Source: Chloroflexaceae bacterium
GTDB taxonomy: Bacteria > Chloroflexota > Chloroflexia > Chloroflexales > Chloroflexaceae
Direction of reading: 5' to 3'
Assembly (NCBI GenBank): GCA_025057155.1
Contig: JANWYD010000019.1
Coordinates: forward strand, 42,644 to 106,643
DNA length: 64,000 nucleotides
Each line of letters opens with the position of its first letter. The stretch's first letter is position 1. Below are positions 1 to 6,930 of this stretch, in pieces. The notes below the pieces were generated by a model that searched no databases, was not told where the DNA came from, and saw nothing but the letters and a program-made list of their open reading frames with translations. The position numbers and the translations under genes were made by a program.

Positions 1-911
1 CCCGCGAAATTGAGAAGTTGCGCGGCCAGGTTCTCACCAGCCTGCGCGAGAGCGACCAGGAGACCGGCACGCAGGCCTGGCGCGCCGCGCGGGCCTTGCT
101 CTATCCTTCCGAGCATCCCTACAGCCGCCTCACCAGCGGCACGCTCGAGACAGTGCAGGCCCTGACGCGCGAAGACCTGGTGCGCTTCCACCAGCGCTAT
201 CATCCCGCCGCTGCCACCGTGGCGATTGTGGGCGATGTCGAGCCAGAGGCGACTATCGCCCTTCTGGAGTCCTCTCTGGGCGCCTGGCCGCCCGCGGGTT
301 CGCCGCCAGCCCTGGATCTCCCGCCGGTTCCTCCGCTGGAGGCCGTGCTGCGCCGTGACGTGCCCATGAGCGGCAAGATCCAGTCCGACATCGTCTGGGC
401 CGTGCACGGCCTGCGCCGGACTGACCCGGACTACTACGCGGCTATGATGGCCAACATGATCCTCGGGCGTCTGGGAATCGGGGGGCGGCTGGGTGAAAAG
501 GTGCGTGAAGAGCAGGGGATGGCCTACTATTGCTACAGCAACCTCGATGCCGACGTGGGCGCCGGCCCCTGGTCGGCGGTAGCGGGGGTCAATCCGGCCA
601 ATGTGGAACGAGCCATCGAGGCGTTGCTGCAAGAAGTGGCCACCTTTGTCGAGCACGGCCCTGACGCCCAGGAGGTCGCCGACGCGCGCGATTATCTCAC
701 CGGCAGCCTGGTGCTGAGCCTGGAAACCAACGATGGCATTGCCGCGGCGTTGCTGGCGATTGAGCGCTTCGGGCTGGGGCTGGATTTTATTGAACGCTAC
801 CCGGCGATTATCGGGGCCATCACCGCCGATCAGATCGTTGACGTAGCCCGGCGCTACCTCTCCATCGAACGCTACGTGCTGGCGGTAGCCGGCCCCCCGG
901 CGAGCCTTTGA
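1..911 (+). CDS. M16 family zinc peptidase, 3' part (5' end outside window)
   Basis: The reading frame is open from the first bases (first full codon at position 3), so the gene starts upstream of the window. The visible ~300 residues match the C-terminal half of an M16 (pitrilysin/insulinase-like) peptidase: the GGRLGEKVREEQGMAYYCYS stretch corresponds to the conserved R/Y segment of the M16 C-terminal domain that helps bind substrate. The zinc-binding HxxEH motif belongs to the N-terminal domain and cannot be checked here. Such proteins are often encoded as tandem active and inactive M16 subunits, so this could be either. Family assignment is good; substrate is unknown. Confidence 0.88.
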   Translation, partial: REIEKLRGQVLTSLRESDQETGTQAWRAARALLYPSEHPYSRLTSGTLETVQALTREDLVRFHQRYHPAAATVAIVGDVEPEATIALLESSLGAWPPAGSPPALDLPPVPPLEAVLRRDVPMSGKIQSDIVWAVHGLRRTDPDYYAAMMANMILGRLGIGGRLGEKVREEQGMAYYCYSNLDADVGAGPWSAVAGVNPANVERAIEALLQEVATFVEHGPDAQEVADARDYLTGSLVLSLETNDGIAAALLAIERFGLGLDFIERYPAIIGAITADQIVDVARRYLSIERYVLAVAGPPASL

Positions 912-915
912 TAGA

Positions 916-950
916 GAAGCCGGGTTTCCCCACGCCCCTGCCCGGGGCGG
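916..950. repeat. Short palindromic repeat, family B (copy 1, partial)
   Basis: This segment contains GGTTTCCCCACGCCCCTGCC-like sequence shared with copies near 13.4, 31.1, 32.7 and 39.1 kb. It begins five bases after the stop codon of the M16 gene. Only the right half of the palindrome seen in the other copies is present. Confidence 0.6.
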
Positions 951-976
951 TGTTATGACGAACTGACGAGGTTGCG

Positions 977-1204
977 ATGATAGTGAGCGGCACAAAGGAT
1001 GCAATTCTGAACGTCGTTCAACCCATCAGCATCCACGGAACGATCCTCTACGATCTGGTCTACACCCACGTTGGCGAGACGCAACCGCGCCAGGCGCGGA
1101 TCGGGGCCGAGAGCATCTACGCCGACCCGCAGCCAGGCGACGCAGTGCGCGTTACATACCTGATGAATGTGGCAACGGCTGTGGAGCGGCGTGATGGAGG
1201 TTGA
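977..1204 (+). CDS. Small hypothetical protein (75 aa)
   Basis: I do not recognise this protein. It is a soluble-looking 75-residue product without a signal peptide or membrane segment. The ATG is preceded by GAGG five bases upstream (GACGAGGTTGCGATG), and the codon use resembles that of the neighbours, which supports a real gene. It lies 65 bp downstream of the M16 peptidase gene on the same strand and could be cotranscribed. A longer ORF on the opposite strand (953-1270) has a low-complexity, arginine-rich product and is less convincing. Confidence 0.55.
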   Translation: MIVSGTKDAILNVVQPISIHGTILYDLVYTHVGETQPRQARIGAESIYADPQPGDAVRVTYLMNVATAVERRDGG

Positions 1205-1247
1205 AGCCGCTGCAGGCGCACTGGCCCCCGATCCGATCAGGACGCCA

Positions 1248-1290
1248 GATACGGCAATCCAAAATCTCAAATCCGAAATGATTATGATAG
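1248..1290 (+). repeat. AATCCAAAATCC-type element, family C (copy 1)
   Basis: The sequence TACGGCAATCCAAAATC followed by imperfect 7-base iterations matches the family consensus found after several other genes in this window (near 21.6, 35.0, 38.1 and 55.0 kb). It lies 44 bp after the stop codon of the small gene. AT-rich sequence in a GC-rich background makes it stand out. Confidence 0.65.
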
Positions 1291-1379
1291 CGTTTCTCGG
1301 AAAGGTTGACCCTCAACCCTGGTAGCCCAAGCCTGGCAAGCCGCACGGCGCAGTGTCTTCAGCGGATCAAGCATTCCGG

Positions 1380-2090
1380 TCAGTGCTCTAATCCCCGTAG
1401 CGCGCCTGCGCCATATGACCCAAGCCAGTATCCCTGCTCCAGATCCCCGCAGAGCACGAAGGGCGCGCCTGGATCAGGCTCGACCAGCGTGCGCAGATAT
1501 GTTACCGTGTCCGCGAGGCGTGTCAGCGCGTCCTGGTCGCCCGATCCCCACAGACGTTGGGCCAGCGCCGGAGCGGGGTACGGATGGCCCGGACGGGTTG
1601 CCAGCAAACTTAAGAGGGTAAATGCGTCGGGCTGCAGGTCAACCGGCTTTCCGGCACGGATTGCCCAGCGCCTTTGCGGGTCAATGTTGAGCAGTCCGAT
1701 GACAAGCGCGCTGGATTGCTCGTTGCGGCGCCGGAGCTGGGCGCGAATGCGTGCCAGCAGTTCTTCGGTGCGGAAGGGACGCTGCACATAATCATCGGCG
1801 CCCAGTTCCAGCGCGCTGACTACCAGCCGATCATTGCGAGCCGGACCAATAACGATTATTGTTGCCGAACATGCCGCGCGAATGGTCGGAATATGGATCG
1901 CCTCATCAGCCGAGGGCAAGTCAAGCAGGACGAGGTCGGTCTGGCTGCGCAGCATTTCCAGGGTTTGCTGCAAGCCAACCGCCAGACTTGCTCGATAGCC
2001 TTCTTGCATCAGACGCGGCATAAGATAGTCATGAGTTCTATCGCCAAGACCGGAGATGAGAATGCTGGCAGAAGGGGCCATAAACGACAT
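1380..2090 (-). CDS. OmpR-type response regulator
   Basis: The product has about 236 residues. The N-terminal ~115 residues form a receiver domain: VLLDLPSADE supplies the probable phospho-acceptor aspartate and ADDYVQRPF matches the conserved K/T end of receivers, although the usual lysine is Gln-Arg here. The C-terminal ~100 residues resemble an OmpR/PhoB winged helix (DPQRRWAIRAGKPVDLQPDAF is the typical first strand). The acidic pocket expected near residues 10-12 is not obvious (ILISGLGDRT), so phosphorylation may be atypical. No histidine kinase gene is adjacent, so it may be an orphan. I chose the ATG at 2090 rather than the upstream GTG at 2198, because that GTG sits inside an inverted repeat; the ATG at 2081 is possible. 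Confidence 0.82.
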   Translation of the reverse strand: MSFMAPSASILISGLGDRTHDYLMPRLMQEGYRASLAVGLQQTLEMLRSQTDLVLLDLPSADEAIHIPTIRAACSATIIVIGPARNDRLVVSALELGADDYVQRPFRTEELLARIRAQLRRRNEQSSALVIGLLNIDPQRRWAIRAGKPVDLQPDAFTLLSLLATRPGHPYPAPALAQRLWGSGDQDALTRLADTVTYLRTLVEPDPGAPFVLCGDLEQGYWLGSYGAGALRGLEH

Positions 2091-2161
2091 CTCAACTACC
2101 GAGCCACGCTGGCGTCGTGGATGTACTAACTGCTGAGGTCGTGTACCTGCACGGTCTTGAA

Positions 2162-2198
2162 GTGGGTTCCGGCAAGGCCGGGTCTTTTCGGAACCCAC
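2162..2198. terminator. Inverted repeat between DUF4230 gene and response regulator
   Basis: GTGGGTTCCG (2162-2171) and CGGAACCCAC (2189-2198) form a perfect 10-bp stem with a 17-nt loop. It lies 65 bp after the stop of the minus-strand DUF4230 gene and ~70 bp before the response regulator start. No uridine run follows, so it may be a factor-dependent terminator, an mRNA 3' end structure or an operator. Confidence 0.45.
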
Positions 2199-2262
2199 AT
2201 TCCTCTAGGTCAAGCAACCAGATCGCTCGTTCCTCCCTGGAGGGTGCGGTTGACTATTCTGA

Positions 2263-3102
2263 CTATGCTGGCAAGTTGCCTGGACCGGGACACGGTTCGG
2301 GCGGCGCGCTCTGCACGATGATTGTTACTCCTTCGATCAATTCCAGAAATTGCCGTATCGTAGCCTCGGCCTGCTCCGTGGCTTTGCGCAACACGCCATC
2401 TTCGCAGGCGGTGCGCAGGATCTGGGCTTCAGCTTCCTGCCGCGCCAGGGATTCCAGATCTTTGTTCTCCGGGGCGAACCAGCCCCGATTCCGGCTGTAG
2501 ACTCGCGTCCCGGCGTTATCCAGGTGGCTGCTGAAGATCCGCGCGGGCGGCAACAGCACAGTGATGGTCTGCCCGTCCGGGGAAAGGGTCACGTCGGCGG
2601 CTTCGACCTCACTGAGATCGATCCCCGCTACTACTGAGCCGCGGGCGATCAGCAGCAAGGCGTCACCGGCAAAGAAATCAAACAGCGGGTTGCCCTGGCT
2701 CTGCTGTACCTCGATGACCGTCTGCACGGTATACGATGCGGTTTCAAGCCGGCTGAGGGCCTGAATGCGTTGCACCACGACGGCGCTGGAGAGCGCCGTG
2801 GGCGTCGGGGTGGCGATAATCTGGCCCAGATTGGGGGGTTGGAAGAAGCGTCCGAGGCCGCTGACGAAATGATTGAGGGCAAAGATGCCGATCAACAATG
2901 CCGCCAGGCCGCCGAGGACAAAATACAGGCTTGCCCGGGCGCACCCGCCGCCGTATCCGTTGCCGCTGAAGCTGGGACGCGGCAACATGGGCGGGTCGTA
3001 AAAGTCAACCTCATCATCAATCAGTTCGCCACGTGCTTTTCGTAGACGTTGCTGCATCAGGTTTTCGCGAGGAGGTCGTGGGTCGTAGTCCTGATCCGAC
3101 AT
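2263..3102 (-). CDS. DUF4230 family membrane-anchored protein
   Basis: The 279-residue product has a charged N-terminus (~60 residues), one hydrophobic segment at about residues 60-82 (YFVLGGLAALLIGIFALNHF) and an extracytoplasmic domain of the DUF4230 type. Features of that domain are a core with LSRLETASYTVQTVIEVQQ, a hydrophobic strand ending in VLLPPARIFSSHLD, a conserved WFAPENKDLESLARQEAEAQ helix and a C-terminal helix ending in IEGVTIIVQ. Its molecular function is not established. The ATG at 3102 has AAAGGATT about 8 bases upstream; the longer ORF to 3174 would overlap the preceding methyltransferase gene. It follows menG/ubiE on the same strand with a 55-bp gap, so cotranscription is likely. 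Confidence 0.82.
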   Translation of the reverse strand: MSDQDYDPRPPRENLMQQRLRKARGELIDDEVDFYDPPMLPRPSFSGNGYGGGCARASLYFVLGGLAALLIGIFALNHFVSGLGRFFQPPNLGQIIATPTPTALSSAVVVQRIQALSRLETASYTVQTVIEVQQSQGNPLFDFFAGDALLLIARGSVVAGIDLSEVEAADVTLSPDGQTITVLLPPARIFSSHLDNAGTRVYSRNRGWFAPENKDLESLARQEAEAQILRTACEDGVLRKATEQAEATIRQFLELIEGVTIIVQSAPPEPCPGPGNLPA

Positions 3103-3157
3103 CGGTTTCAATCCTTTTAGTTGAGCCGGCATGCCGGGCCGAATGGCGTAGCGAGGC

Positions 3158-3874
3158 CTAAACTTTTGCGCCAACGTGAATGGCCACGGCGCCCAGACTA
3201 AGGAGGCGGTACGTCACGTGGCGCCAGCCAGCCTCGCGCATCATCGCTGCCAGACGCTCCGGCGACGGGAAGGCGCGGGCCGACTGTGGCAGATAGGTAT
3301 AGGCCCGGCGATCCCCGCCGAGGATCTGCCCGATCCAGGGCACGACGCCCTCGAAGTACAACCGGTGCCCTAGCCGTACCAGCGCGTGCCTGGGGCGGGC
3401 CACTTCCAGGCAGGCCATCACGCCGCCCGGGCGCGCCACGCGGTACATTTCGCGCAAGGCCTGTGAGATATCGGTGACATTCCGCATCACAAAGCCGGTA
3501 GTGATGGCATCGAACGTATTGTCGGGGAAGGGCAGCCGCAGGGCGTCACCGCCCACGAAGGCGGCCCGCTGACCCTCCAGGCCCGCGAGTTTCTCGCGAC
3601 CGGCGGCCATCATTGGCACGGTAAAATCCACGCCGACCGCAATGCCCTCGCGGGTCCACCCGGCGAGTTCAACCAAAAAGTCTCCCGTACCGGTGCCTAC
3701 ATCAAGGGCCCGCCCGTCAATCGGAGGAGCAACCTGCTCAACGACGCGCCGCCGCCAGTACTGGTCCAGTCCGAAGGTCATCACCCGGTTCACCCGGTCG
3801 TAGCCTGGGGCAATGCGGGTGAACATACGTTCAACATACTCCGCTTTCTCGTCGAGGGTTGGCAGTACGCTCAC
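3158..3874 (-). CDS. ubiE: Demethylmenaquinone methyltransferase
   Basis: This is a class I SAM-dependent methyltransferase of the UbiE/MenG type, which carries out the last C-methylation in menaquinone synthesis (menaquinone is the usual quinone of Chloroflexia). The UbiE signature FxxIAPGYDRVN is at about residues 18-29, the SAM motif LDVGTGTGDF at about 57-66, and the motif GDALRLPFPDNTFDAIT follows. At ~238 residues it has the usual length. The start is uncertain: the GTG at 3874 has GAGGAG four bases upstream, while another GTG at 3886 has no Shine-Dalgarno sequence. The DUF4230 gene follows on the same strand. UbiE and MenG are the same family, so menG is an equally good name here. Confidence 0.92.
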   Translation of the reverse strand: MSVLPTLDEKAEYVERMFTRIAPGYDRVNRVMTFGLDQYWRRRVVEQVAPPIDGRALDVGTGTGDFLVELAGWTREGIAVGVDFTVPMMAAGREKLAGLEGQRAAFVGGDALRLPFPDNTFDAITTGFVMRNVTDISQALREMYRVARPGGVMACLEVARPRHALVRLGHRLYFEGVVPWIGQILGGDRRAYTYLPQSARAFPSPERLAAMMREAGWRHVTYRLLSLGAVAIHVGAKV

Positions 3875-3973
3875 AGCACTCCTCACCGGGGCAGTTGCAG
3901 TTTAAAGTATCCCGCGCTGCACATCTGGACGTGGCCGGGGCCGTGCTGCTTCCCGAACACGTCGCCTGAAACT

Positions 3974-4747
3974 TTACCCTGGCTTGCGCGCGACCCAGAA
4001 GATGCGCTGGGCGCGCGGACCGGGGGGGTGTAGCGTGAAGCTGTCGTACAGCGCTTCGACGTGCAGTCCCGCCCGCTCCAGTAATGCCGTAACTGTTTCC
4101 GGGGGATAGGCGCACTCCACGTGCAATTCGTCGAAGCGTTCGTAGCCCTTCTTGTCGTCGCCCACAAAGCCGGTTAGCACCGTAATGTTCCGTTCCGAGG
4201 CGTCGTCGAAGTGACTGCGCTGAAGCTGCACGTAGCCATCATACTCCTGGATCACGCATTCCCCCCAGTCGTGCTCCAGGAAGTGGCGCGTGTTCAGATC
4301 CGCCACGTAGAGACCTCCGGGGGCCAGCGCGCCGGCGACGGCATGAAAGCAGGCCGCCAGATCGGCCTCGGTGGGCATGTAGTTCAAACTGTCGTAGGTG
4401 CACGTAACCAGATCGAAGGCCATCGCCGGAACCAGACCCTCAAGGTCACGCATGTCGCCATGCACCAGGCGCACGTCTTTATCTTCGCCGGCAGCCTTGG
4501 CGGCAGCCTGGGCCAGCATTGCCGCCGAACGGTCAAGGCCGGTGACCTCCCATCCATCCGCAGCCAGCAGCAGCGCCAGGGTGCCGGTGCCACAGGCGAG
4601 ATCCAGGGCGCGCCGTCCGCTGACCGGATGCTGGCGCAACAGGTCGCGCAGATACTGATGAACCAGCACGGCGAAGCGGGTCTGGCCGCTCCGGTCGTAG
4701 AGCGGCGCGTAGCGCTCGTAGGGTGGGCTGAGGTGGTGCTCGTTCAT
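3974..4747 (-). CDS. Class I SAM-dependent methyltransferase
   Basis: The 257-residue protein has SAM motif I (ALDLACGTGTLALLLA, about residues 48-63), followed by VTGLDRSAAMLAQA, whose aspartate binds the SAM ribose, and VTCTYDSLNYM as motif IV. The C-terminal part (RNITVLTGF ... YERFDELHVECAY) resembles small-molecule methyltransferases of the Methyltransf_25 group. The substrate cannot be inferred. The ATG at 4747 was chosen because it begins the conserved domain; the N-terminal extension to 4822 is arginine-rich. It is 99 bp upstream of menG on the same strand, with a possible extended -10 promoter at 4970-4978. Confidence 0.85.
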   Translation of the reverse strand: MNEHHLSPPYERYAPLYDRSGQTRFAVLVHQYLRDLLRQHPVSGRRALDLACGTGTLALLLAADGWEVTGLDRSAAMLAQAAAKAAGEDKDVRLVHGDMRDLEGLVPAMAFDLVTCTYDSLNYMPTEADLAACFHAVAGALAPGGLYVADLNTRHFLEHDWGECVIQEYDGYVQLQRSHFDDASERNITVLTGFVGDDKKGYERFDELHVECAYPPETVTALLERAGLHVEALYDSFTLHPPGPRAQRIFWVARKPG

Positions 4748-4969
4748 GAACGCTGATCCATGCCGGCGCGGCAGAGGCCCATCGGGACGCACGCGCCAGG
4801 CCCTGACGCAGGTTCCTGGCAATAGCGCCTCCCTGTCGGACCTGAAGCATAGTCCAGAGGGTTGCGATGCAACCGACGGGGTCGGAGGGATAATTGATTA
4901 CCCCCACCCCTCCAGCGGCAGTGGGGCGACGCTCCTACTATCACTGCGTATCATTACTTATCTGGGTGT

Positions 4970-4978
4970 ATTGTAACA
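4970..4978 (-). promoter_or_regulatory. Possible extended -10 promoter for the methyltransferase gene
   Basis: Reading on the minus strand, TGTTACAAT (TGn plus TACAAT) lies 223 bp upstream of the ATG at 4747. There is no clear -35. It is just inside the 250-bp gap after the stop codon of the flippase-like gene at 4998. Weak support, as the match is short. Confidence 0.35.
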
Positions 4979-4997
4979 TGGCCCTCCCCGCCGGTTG

Positions 4998-6002
4998 TTA
5001 CGGTTCGCTCGATCCTGCCGCAGCGCTGCCATTGCTTGCGGCGTCAGTTGTTGGCGCCGAGCGGCGCGCCAGAGGGTACCAGAAGGAGAGGATAAAGCCC
5101 ACCAGAATATGCTGCACATTGATCAGCAAAAAGAGCGCCGAGAGCGCCAGGGCCTGCTCGGTTTGATACCCATACGGCAGGAGCACAGCGATCAGTGCGG
5201 CGTCGCGCACACCCACGCCGGCAATTGAGATCGGCAGGACCTGTAGTACGGCAATCAGCGCCGAAACGCCCACCACCACCGCCAGGGGCGCGCGATCAAG
5301 CCCCAGGGCCAGGAAGAGCAACCAGAGCCGCAGGAAGGTGAAGGCCGCCGAGCCGAGGGAGAGCAGGGTTAGCTCGGCGACCAACGCCGGGCGCAGGCTC
5401 AGGCCGTGGAGCTGGCTGTTCCAGCGGCTCAGGGTGGCGGTGAAGCCCGGCGCGAAGCGGGGCAGCGCAACTGTCAGCATCCACGTCCGCGGGACTCGGG
5501 CCACCAGCACCGCTGTCAGCGCTGCCAGGCCCACGGCCATCACCAGCACCAGCGCCGTCTGCAATTCACGGCTGGGGAGCAGACGGCCCAGGGCGAAGAT
5601 GCCCAGCGTACCGAACGCGGCCATCACCAGCAGATCGAAGAGCCGATCAATCACCACACTGAGCATGGCCGGGGCCAGCGGCTGCCCTCGATCATGCAGG
5701 TAGACCCCCTTGAGCAGGTCGCCGGCCTGTCCGGGTGTGGTGGCGCCATAAAACAGCCCGACAGTGTACAGACCGCAGGCGGTACGGAAGTCGAGCTGTA
5801 ACCCCATTTCCCGCATCAGGCGCAGCCAGCGCCAGGACTTGATCAGGACGAAGGGCGGCATCAGCAGCAGCGAGAGCGCAATGGGCCAGGCTTGCGCGCT
5901 GCGCAGACTCTCCCACAGTTGCTCAAGGTTGGCATTGGCGAGGAAGAGGACAAGCAGCGCCGGGCCGAGCAGGCGCAGCAGAAGGGGAAGATACTTTTTC
6001 AT
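4998..6002 (-). CDS. Lysylphosphatidylglycerol synthase TM-region / flippase-like membrane protein
   Basis: The 334-residue product is hydrophobic throughout, with about eight predicted membrane segments, and carries the motif FYGATTPGQAGDLLKGVYL, which is typical of the UPF0104/LPG synthase TM family (AglD2/MprF N-terminal region). A second family motif is LPISIAGVGVRDAAL near the C-terminus. These proteins sit in the cytoplasmic membrane and are thought to flip or present lipid-linked precursors. It is placed 4 bp after the GT2 gene and belongs to the four-gene glycosylation run, which suggests that it acts on a polyprenyl-linked sugar. The ATG at 6002 (MKKYLPLLLRLLG) was chosen over the upstream extension, which overlaps the GT2 gene. 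Confidence 0.85.
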   Translation of the reverse strand: MKKYLPLLLRLLGPALLVLFLANANLEQLWESLRSAQAWPIALSLLLMPPFVLIKSWRWLRLMREMGLQLDFRTACGLYTVGLFYGATTPGQAGDLLKGVYLHDRGQPLAPAMLSVVIDRLFDLLVMAAFGTLGIFALGRLLPSRELQTALVLVMAVGLAALTAVLVARVPRTWMLTVALPRFAPGFTATLSRWNSQLHGLSLRPALVAELTLLSLGSAAFTFLRLWLLFLALGLDRAPLAVVVGVSALIAVLQVLPISIAGVGVRDAALIAVLLPYGYQTEQALALSALFLLINVQHILVGFILSFWYPLARRSAPTTDAASNGSAAAGSSEP

Positions 6003-6006
6003 GCGC

Positions 6007-6930
6007 TCACTCGCGCCGCTGGAAGCGTAGCGCGGCGATCTGTTCGGCGAGCAGGCCGAACATAAAGACGATAATGCCGCCAACAAACAGGGCTGCCGTC
6101 GCGTTAGGGATCTTCAGCCAGACGCCGTTGACCGCCACGCTGGCGATATAGGCCAGCAGGCTCAACAAAAACATGCCCAGGGCGATCGGAAAGTAGACCC
6201 GCAGGGGCGCGAACAACGAGATGATCCGCAGGATGATCAGCCCGAATCGGACCCCGTTCTTGAAGAGCTTCTGGCCGCTCCGCCCGCCCAGGCGCCGCTG
6301 GCCCTCGATGCTCACGAAGCCCACGCAGTAGCCGGCCTTGAGCAGGCTCAGGGTGCTGGTGGTGGGGTAGGAGTAGCGATTGGGGAGCAGGTGCAGGAAC
6401 TCCATAATCACCTCGCGGCGCATGGCCCGGTAGCCGCTGGTCAGGTCGCGCACCTCGGCCTCAACCAGGTAGGCCCCGAGCGCGTCCAGCGCGCGGTTGC
6501 CGAGGCGGCGCGCCAGCGTGTCGCCCTGGGTTTCGGGGGTGCGCGCGCCGACGACCATATCATAGCCGGCGGCGATGCCATCGAGCAGATCGGGGATGTA
6601 ACGCGGGTCCATCTGGCCGTCGGCGTCCATCAGCAGGATGACCTCGCCGCTGGCGCGCCGAATGCCGGTTTTAACGGCGGCGCCGTTGCCCCGGTTGACC
6701 GGATGGCGCTCGACGCGCGCCCCGGCGGCCAGCGCCGCGGCGGCGGTTCCATCGTGGGAGGCGTCGTCCACCACCAGGATCTCGGCGTCGGGCAGGGCGG
6801 CGCGCACGCGCTGCACCACGGCCCCGATGTTGTGGGCCTCATTGAAGGCGGGGATCACCACGCTGACGGTGAAGGGGTAGGTTCGCGGCGCTTCGGGCCG
6901 GGAGGTTGCTTCTGGAATGGCCAGGCTCAT
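6007..6930 (-). CDS. GT2 family polyprenyl-phosphate glycosyltransferase (DPM1-like)
   Basis: The N-terminal GT-A domain has VSVVIPAFNEAHNIGAVV, the VDDASHDGT nucleotide-binding strand, NRGNGAAVKTGI and the metal-binding LLMDADGQMDP motif (Asp102 and Asp104). This pattern is that of dolichol/polyprenol-phosphate mannosyl- or glucosyltransferases. After residue ~225 there are two membrane segments (YFPIALGMFLLSLLAYI and ALFVGGIIVFMFGLLAEQI). The expected reaction is transfer of a sugar from a nucleotide to polyprenyl phosphate at the inner membrane face. Its start codon overlaps the stop of the upstream GT39-like gene (6927-6930, ATGA), so translation is probably coupled. The product could feed the neighbouring membrane transferases. 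Confidence 0.9.
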   Translation of the reverse strand: MSLAIPEATSRPEAPRTYPFTVSVVIPAFNEAHNIGAVVQRVRAALPDAEILVVDDASHDGTAAAALAAGARVERHPVNRGNGAAVKTGIRRASGEVILLMDADGQMDPRYIPDLLDGIAAGYDMVVGARTPETQGDTLARRLGNRALDALGAYLVEAEVRDLTSGYRAMRREVIMEFLHLLPNRYSYPTTSTLSLLKAGYCVGFVSIEGQRRLGGRSGQKLFKNGVRFGLIILRIISLFAPLRVYFPIALGMFLLSLLAYIASVAVNGVWLKIPNATAALFVGGIIVFMFGLLAEQIAALRFQRRE